In this document: piece after piece, positions 23,855 through 32,425 of the stretch | Numbering within the stretch: the stretch's first letter is position 1 | How the letters are laid out: every line of letters begins with the position of its first letter | Assembly: GCA_016844685.1 (NCBI GenBank) | Contig: JAENJF010000002.1 | Span: forward strand, 1-39,449 | Direction of reading: 5' to 3' | Length of the DNA: 39,449 nt | From: Candidatus Nitrosotenuis sp. | Lineage (GTDB): Archaea > Thermoproteota > Nitrososphaeria > Nitrososphaerales > Nitrosopumilaceae | Notes under the pieces: model-generated | Told to the model about the DNA's origin: nothing | What the model saw: the letters and a program-made list of their open reading frames with translations, nothing else | Database searches by the model: none | Program-made: the position numbers and the translations under genes

Positions 23855-25975
23855 CTAGATGTGCTTGCCCCACTGTACAAGTGCGGCTGCTGCTGCAACC
23901 CAGTCTCGAAGGTCATCATACACTGGGACTCCCTCGTTTTCTATTAGCTTTGAAATCTTTTTAGTGTACGGTCCGCCGTTTCCTCCAACCAAAAGCGGTT
24001 TCTTTTTCTGCTTTGAGAATTCCGCCAGATGCTGGATGATTATCTCTTCTAGCGGGTCGTCTTGGAACACGAACCATGGCATTACGATATCCACGTTTGG
24101 ATCGTCCATGAACTTTTGAATTGTGTATCTATAGTCATCTGCGTTTGCGCCACCCGTTACGTCAGCTGGGTTTCCTTTGCCAATTACATATGTTGGTGGA
24201 AAGTGTTCCTTCATTTCCTTTAGTGTCTTTGGCGTTACCTTTGCAAGCTCTAGTCCCAATCTTTCAAAGTGGTCAATTCCTCCAATCATTGGTCCTGCGC
24301 CGTTGCTACACATTGCAGCAGCATTTCCTTTTGCTGCCGGCTGCCAGGCAAGTGCCTTTGCAACTGCTGCCAATTCCTGATAGCTGTCAACTGAGATGAT
24401 TCCTGCTTGCTTGAATGCCCCCATGATTATTGCGTTAGAGCCTCCAAGCGATCCGGTGTGGGATGCTGCCTGCTTTGCGCCAGCCTCTGTTCTGCCACTC
24501 TTCCATATCAGGACCGGTTTTTTCTTTTCCTTCATTACGCGCTTTGCAGTCTCAATGAACTTGCGTCCATCCCCAAAGCCTTCTACGTATAATGCAATTA
24601 CTTTGGTTTGTGGATCGCTTGCCAGATACCATATCATGTCTGCCTCATCAACATCGGAGCGGTTTCCATAGCTGACCATCTTTGATAATCCAAAGGAATC
24701 TGCAGTCTCCAAAAAGCTAATTCCCATGGTACCGCTCTGTGACAGTAATGCAACTGGCCCCAGTTTTGCTCGGACCATTCTTTCCTGCCCTTGGAATGCA
24801 CAATCTAAGCGGTTTGCCGCATTGAACATTCCAATACAGTTTGGACCAATTATTCTGATTTTGTGCTTTTCTGATAATTGTTTAATTTGCGCCTCATAAT
24901 CTGCTCGTTCTCCTCCGAGTTCTTTTCCACCGCCAGACACTATCACAACATTGTGAACTCCCTTCTTTGCACATGATTCAAGAACCGGCGGTGTTACAGA
25001 AAGGTCTACACACACTACTACAAGATCAACTGGTTCAGGAATTGCGTCAACTGAAGGATAGCATTTGATTCCTAAAATTTCATCTGCCTTTGGATTTATT
25101 GGATAGACCTTTCCCTTGTAATCGTGTTTTGCAAGGCTGTCTAAAATAGAGTTTCCAACCTTTCCTGGAGTAGCAGATGCCCCAACCAGTGCCACGGACT
25201 GGGGTGTGAAGAATTTTTCCATGAAAGAGTCATTTGGTTTTTCCTTTGAGATTGCATTTTTGTTTATTTCCTTTGAGAGAATTATTTTCGCATCAACTAC
25301 AAAGTACGATTTTGCATACACCACAACTGGGTTAAAGTCAATGCTGTTCACATATTTAGCGTTGTCAACTCCAATTTTTCCTATTTGGACTAGTGCCTTT
25401 GCAAGCATGTTCAAATCAACAGGCTCGCTTCCTCGGAATCCTTTGAAGAGTTTTGATGACTTTAATTCATTTAGCATGGATTTTGCATCTACAGTAGTGA
25501 TTGGAAGCATTCTGAATGCAACATCCTTGAATACTTCGGTCATTACACCGCCAAGCCCTACCATCATGACTGGGCCAAATTGAGGATCGTTTTGGAGACC
25601 TACTATTAGCTCAATTCCTTTTGGAACCATTTTTTCCAAAAGAACTCCTTTGATTTGGACTCCCTTTTTCTTTGAGAGTCTTTTGTACATGTCATTAAAT
25701 GTTTTTTTAACATCAGAATCATTATTGATTCCCACCTTTACTCCACCAACATCTGTTTTGTGGAGTATTTGTGGAGAAACTATTTTCATTACTAGAGGAT
25801 AGCCAATTTTCTTTGCGGCCTTTACTGCTTCGTCTGCAGAGTTTACCATGGCATATGGTGGAACTTTTACGCCGTATGTCTTGAGTATGGATTTTGAGGC
25901 TTCTTCGGTAATTACTTTATGTGTTGTCTTTATTGTCTCTTCAAAAATTTTTTGAGTTGAACTCAATGTGATCAA
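23855..25975 (-). CDS. ADP-forming acyl-CoA synthetase, possible 3-hydroxypropionate (or 4-hydroxybutyrate)-CoA ligase
   Basis: A 706-aa single-chain enzyme of the ADP-forming acetyl-CoA synthetase family with the ATP-grasp domain first (about residues 15-235: [33 protein letters not shown]) followed by the CoA-binding and ligase domains ([34 protein letters not shown]). The SHTGSLGG segment near residue 510 carries the histidine expected to be phosphorylated. Thaumarchaea activate 3-hydroxypropionate and 4-hydroxybutyrate with ADP-forming synthetases, saving energy relative to AMP-forming ones. The hydratase at 13144 makes a carbon-fixation role likely, but the exact acid is inference. Confidence 0.85.
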   Translation of the reverse strand: MITLSSTQKIFEETIKTTHKVITEEASKSILKTYGVKVPPYAMVNSADEAVKAAKKIGYPLVMKIVSPQILHKTDVGGVKVGINNDSDVKKTFNDMYKRLSKKKGVQIKGVLLEKMVPKGIELIVGLQNDPQFGPVMMVGLGGVMTEVFKDVAFRMLPITTVDAKSMLNELKSSKLFKGFRGSEPVDLNMLAKALVQIGKIGVDNAKYVNSIDFNPVVVYAKSYFVVDAKIILSKEINKNAISKEKPNDSFMEKFFTPQSVALVGASATPGKVGNSILDSLAKHDYKGKVYPINPKADEILGIKCYPSVDAIPEPVDLVVVCVDLSVTPPVLESCAKKGVHNVVIVSGGGKELGGERADYEAQIKQLSEKHKIRIIGPNCIGMFNAANRLDCAFQGQERMVRAKLGPVALLSQSGTMGISFLETADSFGLSKMVSYGNRSDVDEADMIWYLASDPQTKVIALYVEGFGDGRKFIETAKRVMKEKKKPVLIWKSGRTEAGAKQAASHTGSLGGSNAIIMGAFKQAGIISVDSYQELAAVAKALAWQPAAKGNAAAMCSNGAGPMIGGIDHFERLGLELAKVTPKTLKEMKEHFPPTYVIGKGNPADVTGGANADDYRYTIQKFMDDPNVDIVMPWFVFQDDPLEEIIIQHLAEFSKQKKKPLLVGGNGGPYTKKISKLIENEGVPVYDDLRDWVAAAAALVQWGKHI

Positions 25976-26010
25976 ATCCCTCCATGCTCAATATATTAAA
26001 CTTGCTTTGA

Positions 26011-26697
26011 TCAGAGTTCAAATGCCGACTTGAAATTCTTGTAAAAGGTTTTCATGTTATTTTGTACTAGAGGTATGTTTTGGTCTATTTGGTTCTTAAT
26101 CATGCTTGGATCGATGTATGGAGTTTTTGCTAGGTCTTCTGTGGTGTTTTCAAGCCAAGATAGGATTATTTCTTTATTGACCTCAAAATGGAATTGCACC
26201 CCAACTGCGCTTCCCACCTGAAATGCCTGATTGTACATGCCAGAATATGCAAGCCTTGCTGCATTTTTTGGAATGTCAAATGTGTCACCGTGCCAATGAA
26301 ATACAGTAAATGGGCTTTTGATTCCCTCAAAGAGTTTGGACTTTGAGGCTAAATCCACCTGAACGTCATAATAAAAGCCAATTTCCTTTTTTGCTCCAGG
26401 ATAAACATTTGCGCCAAACGCCTTTGCTATTAGCTGAGAGCCAAGACAAATCCCAAGGACTGGAATTTTTTTGTCAGCTGCCTGGCGAATAAGACTCATT
26501 TCATTTTTTAGATATTCCAGATCATCGTTTGCGCTCTCCGGTGCTCCAAGTACTAGAACTATACTGTGATCAAGGCTTGGAAGTTTTTCCTTTTTTGCAA
26601 AAACAGTCTTTAGCTTGAATCCATCTGATTCAAATAATTCACCTATGGTTCCAGGCCCCTCAAGTCTTGCGTTTTTTATCACAAGTATGTCGGACAT
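26011..26697 (-). CDS. class I glutamine amidotransferase-like protein
   Basis: A 228-aa stand-alone amidotransferase of the GMP-synthase-like/GATase1 group. The catalytic triad is visible: the nucleophile in LGICLGSQL near residue 84, and the His and Glu in GVQFHFEVNKE near residue 170. FHWHGDTFD precedes them, as in the subgroup that includes YP_-type GMP synthase-like and gamma-glutamyl hydrolase-like proteins. There is no synthetase partner nearby, so the substrate is unknown. It lies 36 bp downstream of the acyl-CoA synthetase start and three bases after the membrane-anchored protein gene, suggesting co-transcription with both. Confidence 0.82.
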   Translation of the reverse strand: MSDILVIKNARLEGPGTIGELFESDGFKLKTVFAKKEKLPSLDHSIVLVLGAPESANDDLEYLKNEMSLIRQAADKKIPVLGICLGSQLIAKAFGANVYPGAKKEIGFYYDVQVDLASKSKLFEGIKSPFTVFHWHGDTFDIPKNAARLAYSGMYNQAFQVGSAVGVQFHFEVNKEIILSWLENTTEDLAKTPYIDPSMIKNQIDQNIPLVQNNMKTFYKNFKSAFEL

Positions 26698-26700
26698 TTT

Positions 26701-27213
26701 TTAACAGCTTGTATTTTCGTTCATCATTTTAAGAAATTCCTGGCCGGAATATTCATGTGGAGTGGAAAATGGAATTACGCCGATTATGGTATAATCCAGC
26801 GTTGTCAATATTTGCATCTTGTTTGCGTCAACACGGGTAACATCAGTTCCCTGAATTTCAGTGTCAAGAAATGAGAAAAATATTTGCGCAACCTGCTTGT
26901 CGTCTGCTGTAAATTTACCATTTACATTTGCCTTAGAGTGTGGAGCGATGCCTGTCCCAGATGTTGTGAATGTTCCAAGCTGTTTTGAGTCATAGAGTAT
27001 GGTAAATTTGTATTTTGTAAAGCTTGTTGGATAATCAGATGGATTACAGACTTCCAGATTTCCGCCATACATGACGGAAAGAAAGTCAAAGTTCTTTGTT
27101 GTCCACTTGAACTGGATGTCATTTGCAGATAGTAAATTCAGCGATGAATAGCCAAGCGATGATACGATTACAATTATTGATACTAGTACTATTATGGTGT
27201 GCTTGTTTGTCAC
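26701..27213 (-). CDS. membrane-anchored LEA14-like protein
   Basis: A 170-aa protein with an N-terminal hydrophobic segment (HTIIVLVSIIVIVSSLGYSS) acting as signal anchor, and an extracytoplasmic beta-rich domain. The pattern NLEVCNPSDYPTSFTKYKF, then SKANVNGKFTADDKQV, resembles the LEA14/WHy fold found in archaeal surface proteins. Two cysteines (NLEVCNP and the C-terminal Cys) could pair. It sits three bases before the amidotransferase on the same strand. Specific function unknown. Confidence 0.65.
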   Translation of the reverse strand: MTNKHTIIVLVSIIVIVSSLGYSSLNLLSANDIQFKWTTKNFDFLSVMYGGNLEVCNPSDYPTSFTKYKFTILYDSKQLGTFTTSGTGIAPHSKANVNGKFTADDKQVAQIFFSFLDTEIQGTDVTRVDANKMQILTTLDYTIIGVIPFSTPHEYSGQEFLKMMNENTSC

Positions 27214-27240
27214 GAATCAGAGAGTGATTTGGGCTCAATT

Positions 27241-27492
27241 TTAGGTATTGTGAACTACTACCGAAAGTCCGGCAGCCTCTTCCTGCTTCGTTGACCGAGC
27301 TTTTGATCTCCGCAAGCGTGAATTCCCGTAGTTCCTGCAGTAATCTGTCTGAACACATCCAGTTTCGGCTTTACGTGGTGACTGGTAGAGGTTCATATTT
27401 TTAGTGTGACCTTTTTCAATTTTGCCTGGCTCTGACATTAGTGTATCTTTTGGATTTGCCGTTTTTAACAATTCTGTTTTGCCGCCCGTCAT
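27241..27492 (-). CDS. possible 83-aa basic protein or structured RNA
   Basis: An ATG-started frame of 83 codons beginning MTGGKTELLKTANPKD, with a TTAAAA-containing box about 25 bases upstream (near 27515) suitable for a leaderless message. The first half uses codons like the neighbouring genes. The second half is markedly richer in G+C and Arg (GNSRLRRSKARSTKQEEAAG) and can form several hairpins, including a 7-bp closing stem GAACTAC/GTAGTTC (27252-27334). It could therefore be a small protein, an RNA gene, or both. No known family was recognised. Confidence 0.35.
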   Translation of the reverse strand: MTGGKTELLKTANPKDTLMSEPGKIEKGHTKNMNLYQSPRKAETGCVQTDYCRNYGNSRLRRSKARSTKQEEAAGLSVVVHNT

Positions 27493-27572
27493 GTCATGGT
27501 TTACGGCGAACAGGTTTTAACCGGTGGATGGTGGTCTTCTCGCTACGTTTCTATAAAATGAAAAAGAGGGTT

Positions 27573-28844
27573 TTATGGCCAAAGGCCTTTTGCTTTGAAT
27601 GCCTCAACAACTCGACCTACTGCCAAAACCATTGCCGCGCGTCTCATGTCCACTTTGTGTTTTCTTGATAATGCAAGGGTATCCTTGAATCCCCGAGTGA
27701 TGTGGTCTTCCATCTTCTTTGCAACCTCATCAAACGTCCAATAGTATCCCATGTTGTTTTGCACCCATTCAAGGTACGAGATACAGACACCGCCAGAGTT
27801 TGCAAGAATGTCTGGAATCATGATTATTTTTTTGCTATACAGAATTGGATCTGCGTCAGGCATCGTAGGACCGTTTGCCGCTTCTGCAATTATTTTGCAG
27901 CTTATTTTCTTTGCAATGCTTGCGGTGATCTGGTTTTCAAGTGCTGCTGGAACCAAGATATCACATTTTGTCGTGAGTAATTCCTCGGTGCTGATTTTTT
28001 TGCTTCCTGGGAATCCGACAACTGAACCGGTCTTGTTTTTGTATTCCAGAACTTTTTTAGAGTCCATTCCTTTTGGATTTACGATTGCGCCTTTAGAGTC
28101 TGATACTGCAATTACTTTTGCGCCCATCTTTTCAAGATATTCTGCAGTATAGGTTGCTGCGTTTCCATATCCCTGCAGCACAACTTTGGCACCTCTTAGC
28201 TTGAGCCCAATTGTTTTTGCTGCCTCTCTGATACAATATGCACATCCAAGTCCAGTTGCAACATTTCTTGCAAGTGAACCTCCAATAGAGAGTGGCTTAC
28301 CTGTAATGACGCCTGGGTCAGATTCGCTTCCATGTAATTTGCTGTAAACGTCCATTATTTGTGCCATTTCTCTTCCAGTTGTGTACACATCTGGTGCTGG
28401 AATGTCTTTCTTTGGTCCAATTATTTCAGAAATAGCATATGCGAATCTTCTTGTAAGGGCTGCAAGTTCGTTAGCACTAAGTTTTTCTTTTTTCGGATTA
28501 ACATAGATGCCTCCTTTTCCTCCACCTAAAGGAACATCAACTACAGCACACTTCCAAGTCATCCAAGAAGAAAGTGCTTTAACTTCCTTTTCCATATACT
28601 CTACTCCCCCTTCTGGATCAAAGTATCTGATACCACCTTTGTAGGGACCTCTATCATTATTGTGTTGGCTTCTAAATCCAGTGAAAGTCCGGATTTTTCC
28701 ATTATCCATCATGACTGGGAGTTTTACTCTTAGAACCTTGTTTGGTTCTGCAAGGTAGTCCCTTAAGCTTTTGTCAATTTTTAGAATTGTACAGGCATCG
28801 TCAAGTTGTTTTAATGCATTCTTCCAAGGATCTGCTAAAATCAA
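27573..28844 (-). CDS. gdhA: glutamate dehydrogenase
   Basis: A 423-aa Glu/Leu/Phe/Val dehydrogenase interconverting 2-oxoglutarate plus ammonium and glutamate, a main ammonium-assimilation step and the source of glutamate for the lys/arg cluster. The substrate site RGPYKGGIRYFDP, the catalytic-lysine region MTWKCAVVDVPLGGGKGG near residue 105, and the cofactor motif LQGYGNAATYTAEYL near residue 215 are all intact. The start is a TTG. A zinc-finger gene lies 32 bp upstream on the same strand. Confidence 0.95.
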   Translation of the reverse strand: MILADPWKNALKQLDDACTILKIDKSLRDYLAEPNKVLRVKLPVMMDNGKIRTFTGFRSQHNNDRGPYKGGIRYFDPEGGVEYMEKEVKALSSWMTWKCAVVDVPLGGGKGGIYVNPKKEKLSANELAALTRRFAYAISEIIGPKKDIPAPDVYTTGREMAQIMDVYSKLHGSESDPGVITGKPLSIGGSLARNVATGLGCAYCIREAAKTIGLKLRGAKVVLQGYGNAATYTAEYLEKMGAKVIAVSDSKGAIVNPKGMDSKKVLEYKNKTGSVVGFPGSKKISTEELLTTKCDILVPAALENQITASIAKKISCKIIAEAANGPTMPDADPILYSKKIIMIPDILANSGGVCISYLEWVQNNMGYYWTFDEVAKKMEDHITRGFKDTLALSRKHKVDMRRAAMVLAVGRVVEAFKAKGLWP

Positions 28845-28876
28845 ATTTACCGAAATTTATTGGAGTCAGATTCTAT

Positions 28877-29098
28877 TTAAGTTTGTTGAACAAAAGGTGC
28901 TGTCAAGTCTCCATCGGTTTTATTCTTGTCAAAAATCGTCGGGCGGGGTTTTAGTTTCAACGGATACCATCTATTGCCATCATAAACCATCAAAATATTT
29001 CCATCAATTCTATAATCTATCACTTTCTTACATTTATGACTAGGAAGTTCTTCTGCTATTATCTCTAATCTACATTTTGGACATTGACTAAAATTCAT
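28877..29098 (-). CDS. small zinc-finger protein upstream of gdhA
   Basis: A 73-aa protein starting MNFSQCPKCRLEI with a CxxC and, seventeen residues later, SHKCKK: a C2HC-type zinc knuckle. It is followed by VIDYRIDGNILMVYDGNRW. The C-terminus, FDKNKTDGD, is encoded by the 32-nt segment that is repeated in inverted form at 29221-29252. It precedes gdhA by 32 bp on the same strand and may be co-transcribed; a regulatory link to gdhA is speculation. Confidence 0.6.
   Translation of the reverse strand: MNFSQCPKCRLEIIAEELPSHKCKKVIDYRIDGNILMVYDGNRWYPLKLKPRPTIFDKNKTDGDLTAPFVQQT
28907..28938. repeat. arm 1 of an imperfect 32-bp inverted duplication
   Basis: Reverse complement of 29221-29252 with 30 of 32 bases identical. 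This arm encodes FDKNKTDGD at the end of the zinc-finger protein. The spacer is 282 bp and covers most of that gene. Confidence 0.7.
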
Positions 29099-29220
29099 GG
29101 GTTTCTTCTATATGCTTCCTTCGTTCAAGCATGTTGCCTAGATAAAAAGTGGTATAACCATAAAGACCAAGACAAAATACAAGCCAAAGATCAAAAAAAT
29201 CAACCAATTAAAACACCCAA

Positions 29221-29252
29221 CGACTTTTGACAAGAATAAAACTGATGGAGAC
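29221..29252. repeat. arm 2 of an imperfect 32-bp inverted duplication
   Basis: Matches 28907-28938 on the opposite strand at 30 of 32 positions. On the + strand it reads FDKNKTDGD in an open frame running from 29142 to a TGA just after the repeat, but that frame has no start codon and its other residues do not resemble the zinc-finger protein. It therefore looks like a fragment duplicated by inversion. Confidence 0.7.
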
Positions 29253-29347
29253 GACAGAACCTGAACAAAAATCGATCTAAGGATCACCGATCAGAAATTT
29301 GATTCACAAAATCGATATACCGTAACAAAATATGAATTGTTGATATA

Positions 29348-29716
29348 ATGAGTGACAAGATTTCACAACTTTTAGATCAGAAATACATCAACTTGGAGAC
29401 ATATAGGAAAAGTGGAAAGGCGGTTTGCACCCCGGTGTGGTTTGTCATAGAAAACGACACAATCTATGTCATTACTACAAAAGACACGGGCAAAGTAAAA
29501 CGCCTGCAAAACAACCAAAATGTAAGAATCGCGCCATGTAGATTCAAAGGGGAACTAAAAGGAGATTGGATGCATGGAAAGGCGAGATTTGCAGAAAAGG
29601 ACGAAACAGAGCAGGCAATTAAGCTTCGAAAGAAAAAATACGGGTTTCAGGCACGACTCGTTGGAGTCCTTGTTGCAAGAAAGGGCACCCCGGTAGTAAT
29701 TGCAATTCAGATTTGA
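29348..29716 (+). CDS. PPOX-class (pyridoxamine-oxidase fold) F420/flavin-dependent protein
   Basis: A 122-aa split-barrel protein. The pattern INLETYRKSGKAVCTPVWFVIENDTIYVITT, then KVKRLQNNQNVRIAPCRFKGELKGDWMHGKARF, is characteristic of the PPOX-class F420-dependent enzymes, which reduce or bind F420, flavins or heme-related ligands. The natural substrate is not predictable. The ATG follows a short AT-rich stretch without a ribosome site. It converges with the HTH gene, with six bases between the stops. Confidence 0.85.
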   Translation: MSDKISQLLDQKYINLETYRKSGKAVCTPVWFVIENDTIYVITTKDTGKVKRLQNNQNVRIAPCRFKGELKGDWMHGKARFAEKDETEQAIKLRKKKYGFQARLVGVLVARKGTPVVIAIQI

Positions 29717-29722
29717 GTGGAA

Positions 29723-30103
29723 TTACAGGTAGACCTTTTTTGAGTTCAGTTTTCGCTCAAGCTTTGTTGCTACGTCGTCTAGTGCCAGAATGTTTGCCTC
29801 AAGATAGTTTGAGAGGTGAAATATTGAGCCGTATTTTTCTCCTACTTTTGTGACAAGGTTGTTTTTCTCAAGTACCCCAAGATGGTGCTGAACTGCCTTG
29901 TAGTCAAGATTCATTTCAGACGCAAGCTGGTTTGTGTTAAACGGTCTTTCTGATAGCAGCCAGATTATTTTGAGTCGAGTATAGCCTCCCCTAGTTCCGG
30001 TGAATACATAAAGCAAAAGTCGCCTTGCATCTCGATCAGGCTTGTGTGTGAGTGTGGCTGATCTTGTCCTTACTAGTTCTCGTATCTCAACTAATTTTTC
30101 CAT
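29723..30103 (-). CDS. winged-helix transcriptional regulator
   Basis: A 126-aa ArsR/helix-turn-helix type protein. The DNA-binding core runs from YTRLKIIWLLSERPFN through LASEMNLDYKAVQHHLGVLEKNNLVTK, with recognition helix DYKAVQHHLGVL, followed by a C-terminal dimerisation helix (DDVATKLERKL). No metal-binding cysteines. It is transcribed divergently from the proteasome alpha gene, 135 bp away, and could act there or on itself. Confidence 0.85.
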   Translation of the reverse strand: MEKLVEIRELVRTRSATLTHKPDRDARRLLLYVFTGTRGGYTRLKIIWLLSERPFNTNQLASEMNLDYKAVQHHLGVLEKNNLVTKVGEKYGSIFHLSNYLEANILALDDVATKLERKLNSKKVYL

Positions 30104-30205
30104 ATCATACGCTCAATACATGGAATCGCGCAATTACTTAAAACACTATTTCCAAATCTACTCCAAATCCCACCCAAAATCATTGAGGCTAAAAAAGCAA
30201 CTAAC

Positions 30206-30213
30206 GCTTAAAT
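30206..30213 (+). promoter_or_regulatory. putative TATA box of psmA
   Basis: GCTTAAAT centred about 29 nt before the proteasome alpha ATG, matching the position expected for a leaderless archaeal transcript. An A-run just upstream could contain the BRE. Confidence 0.4.
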
Positions 30214-30238
30214 TGACAACGGGGATAGCTGAGTCATT

Positions 30239-30970
30239 ATGATGCCAGCGCGCGGCTACGACATGACGCCGACAATGTATTCGCCGGACGGAAGAATATA
30301 CCAAGTAGAATATGCAATTGAAACAGTAAAGCGAGGAACGCTTGCAATTGGCATCAAGGCAAAAGACGGAGTCATCATGGCAGTTGAAGAGATCCCACGA
30401 AAGCTGCAAGCAGCCGGAATCACACAAAAGATCTTCCAAGTAGATGATCACATAGGAGTTGCAGCAGCAGGCTACATTCCAGATGCAAGAACACAGGTGG
30501 ATGACGCACGCACGTTTTCACAAAGCTATAAACTCATTTACGATGAGCAAGTAGACGTTGAAACAGTAGCAAAACATCTAGCAGACAAATGTCACCAATA
30601 TACCCAGTATTCAGGCGTACGACCATTTGGAGTTGCACTCATAGTTGCAGGAGTCGACCAACGCGGAAACATAATCTATGTTACTGATCCCAGCGGAACA
30701 TTTGTTGCATATGCAGCAGTTGCAATTGGCGCAGGCTCTGAAGAGGTAAATTCGTTTTTGGAGAAAAACTACAAGGATGAAATGTCAATTGATGAGGCAT
30801 CAGCGTTGGCAATTGCAGCAATTGACATGAAGGGCGAACAAAAGGAAGAAACAAAACACATCAAGATGGCCCGAATTACAGACAGCAAAAAAGTTCTTGA
30901 AAAGGTATCAGATGTAGACTTGGAAAAATATGCCAAGATTGCAAAAGAAAAATATCCGAAATCGGCATAA
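30239..30970 (+). CDS. psmA: 20S proteasome alpha subunit
   Basis: Forms the outer rings and gate of the archaeal 20S proteasome. The 243-aa protein has the conserved alpha N-terminus YDMTPTMYSPDGRIYQVEYA, which forms the gate and H0 helix, KRGTLAIGIKAKDGVIMA, and the RPFGVALIVAGVD strand. As an alpha subunit it lacks the N-terminal catalytic Thr. The gate and pocket lysine for HbYX-type activators lies within the GIKAKDG/VEE region. ATG at 30239 is immediately followed by a second ATG at 30242; either may start translation. Confidence 0.96.
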   Translation: MMPARGYDMTPTMYSPDGRIYQVEYAIETVKRGTLAIGIKAKDGVIMAVEEIPRKLQAAGITQKIFQVDDHIGVAAAGYIPDARTQVDDARTFSQSYKLIYDEQVDVETVAKHLADKCHQYTQYSGVRPFGVALIVAGVDQRGNIIYVTDPSGTFVAYAAVAIGAGSEEVNSFLEKNYKDEMSIDEASALAIAAIDMKGEQKEETKHIKMARITDSKKVLEKVSDVDLEKYAKIAKEKYPKSA

Positions 30971-31037
30971 TTTTAGAATCTATACCAATTCAATCGTTTC
31001 AATAGCTTTTCACAACACTGAAATGATTTATGGAAAT

Positions 31038-31586
31038 TTATTTTACTAGAACTACTGGACATTTAGCTCGTTGTACAAGTTCAATTGTCACACTGCCAAA
31101 CATGAATTGTTTTGGACCGTCTCTTGCTCTTGTCCCCATTACAATTAGATCCACATTTTGTTGGGTTGAAAATGCCATTAATGAATCTGAAATATGATCA
31201 GAAAGAATCATGTCGGATTTGATTTTTACCCCAAACTTTTCTGCGGCTTTATGTATGATTTGAAATAACGAATGCACTTGCTTGATTTTATTTCTCTCTA
31301 TTATTGTTTGATGACTTGTCATATCAAGAAATGAACTCGATATTATACTGCTATAGATTACGGTGATAATTGAAATTTTTGAATTGTATTTTTTGGCAAG
31401 ATCTAGCGCAAATTCAAAAGCACGGTATGACATCTGCGATTCGTCAAATGGCACTAGAATGTGCTTGATTAGCGATGGTGAAACTTCCTTGCATTCATCT
31501 ATCACAGGACAGATGATTTGACTATCTTGCATCAATAGAATAGTTTTGACTTGTTTTCTTATATCTTGGAGTTTGTTCTTTTTCAA
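31038..31586 (-). CDS. universal stress protein (UspA fold)
   Basis: A 182-aa single-domain UspA protein. HILVPFDESQMSYRAFEFAL near residue 37 gives the first strand and the ATP-contacting Asp; the C-terminal VMGTRARDGPKQFMFGSVTIELVQ carries the nucleotide-binding G-x2-G-x9-GS type motif in slightly altered form (GT-RARDG-...-GS). A 35-residue N-terminal extension (MKKNKLQDIRKQVKTILL) is unusual. ATP/AMP binding and a stress role follow from the family. It lies nine bases downstream of the secreted protein gene on the same strand. Confidence 0.85.
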   Translation of the reverse strand: MKKNKLQDIRKQVKTILLMQDSQIICPVIDECKEVSPSLIKHILVPFDESQMSYRAFEFALDLAKKYNSKISIITVIYSSIISSSFLDMTSHQTIIERNKIKQVHSLFQIIHKAAEKFGVKIKSDMILSDHISDSLMAFSTQQNVDLIVMGTRARDGPKQFMFGSVTIELVQRAKCPVVLVK

Positions 31587-31595
31587 ACAACAAAA

Positions 31596-32228
31596 TTACT
31601 GTTTTGTATTTTGTTTTAGTTTAGTCTTTTTGGTAGATTTGGAGTCAGTTTTCTTTGTTTTGGTATCGGTTTTTTTGGTAGTTTTGGCATCTGTTTTTAC
31701 TTTATCTACAGTCTTCGAGTTGGTATTTTTGTCACTGTCTGATGTCTTTGGCTCAGAGGATTTAGTTGATGACTTGATTGGAGATTGGGATGAACCTGCA
31801 GGTAGGCCAGATTCTCCAACCATTATACTAAACGTAGTCTTTTCGGATGGAATTGGCTGAAACAAGATTCCTTGTACATCAACTATGATTTTGTATTCAC
31901 CCTTTTCTTTGAATACAACTGGAATTGTTATTGTGCCAATTGATGTGTGAGATAACGGTATTGGGCCAAATACTGCACTTCCGTCCTTTGTTACAGCGAC
32001 AGTATAATCAATATGTTCTTGGATTGCGCTTGTCTGTCCATTTAGAAAATCGATTTTTAGTTTTGCAGAATTGCCAGGAGATAATTTTTCTGGAAGTGTG
32101 GAAATTCCCACCTTGATGGTTCCCTTGTCAGTAGGCAATACCTGCTGATAGTTTTCTGCAGATGCGTTAAATGGGTATGCTACAAGTATTCCAAAAACAA
32201 GTACTGTGATACAAAAAACTGCCTTCAT
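31596..32228 (-). CDS. secreted protein with Lys/Thr-rich tail
   Basis: Starting at the ATG at 32228 (rather than 63 bases upstream) gives a clean signal peptide, MKAVFCITVLVFGILVAYPF, ending near ASAENYQQ. A beta-rich domain (VGISTLPEKLSPGNSAKLKI, GTITIPVVFKEKGEYKIIVD) resembles Ig/CARDB-like surface modules. The C-terminal 60 residues are low-complexity Lys/Thr/Ser/Asp (repeats such as KKTDTKTKKTDSKSTKK) and end the protein, giving a highly basic flexible tail that could bind anionic cell-surface or matrix polymers. Function unknown. Confidence 0.72.
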   Translation of the reverse strand: MKAVFCITVLVFGILVAYPFNASAENYQQVLPTDKGTIKVGISTLPEKLSPGNSAKLKIDFLNGQTSAIQEHIDYTVAVTKDGSAVFGPIPLSHTSIGTITIPVVFKEKGEYKIIVDVQGILFQPIPSEKTTFSIMVGESGLPAGSSQSPIKSSTKSSEPKTSDSDKNTNSKTVDKVKTDAKTTKKTDTKTKKTDSKSTKKTKLKQNTKQ

Positions 32229-32425
32229 TTGATGTAATATGGGAAAAGAATCGATATAAGACTTTGTCCTAATCAAAACCGTGCTTTGCAAATAATCTAA
32301 AAAAGTGTTGTTAATACAAATGATGTGTAATCTTCACTTGCTTAATTATACAATTACTATTGTTAACAAAAAATTGTAGACACACTGGATTAGTACAAAT
32401 TATAGTTGATCAGTACCTAGTACTA

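Noticed and set aside
27252-27334. tRNA-like 7-bp closing stem on the - strand of the same island
   Set aside because: No T-loop, anticodon arm or CCA-compatible layout; the arms may pair in some other RNA or by chance.
27252-27375. RNase P RNA-like elements on the + strand: GAAAGTCCGG and, about 100 nt later, CGGCTTTA, which could form a P4-like helix with a bulged U
   Set aside because: The near-universal ACAGAA of the second element is absent (the site reads CAGTTT), the spacing is too short for a normal specificity domain, and the 5' P1-P3 region is not apparent. An Infernal scan would decide.
29142-29270. Open frame containing the second FDKNKTDGD copy
   Set aside because: No start codon, and no similarity to the zinc-finger protein outside the 32-bp repeat; treated as a duplicated fragment.
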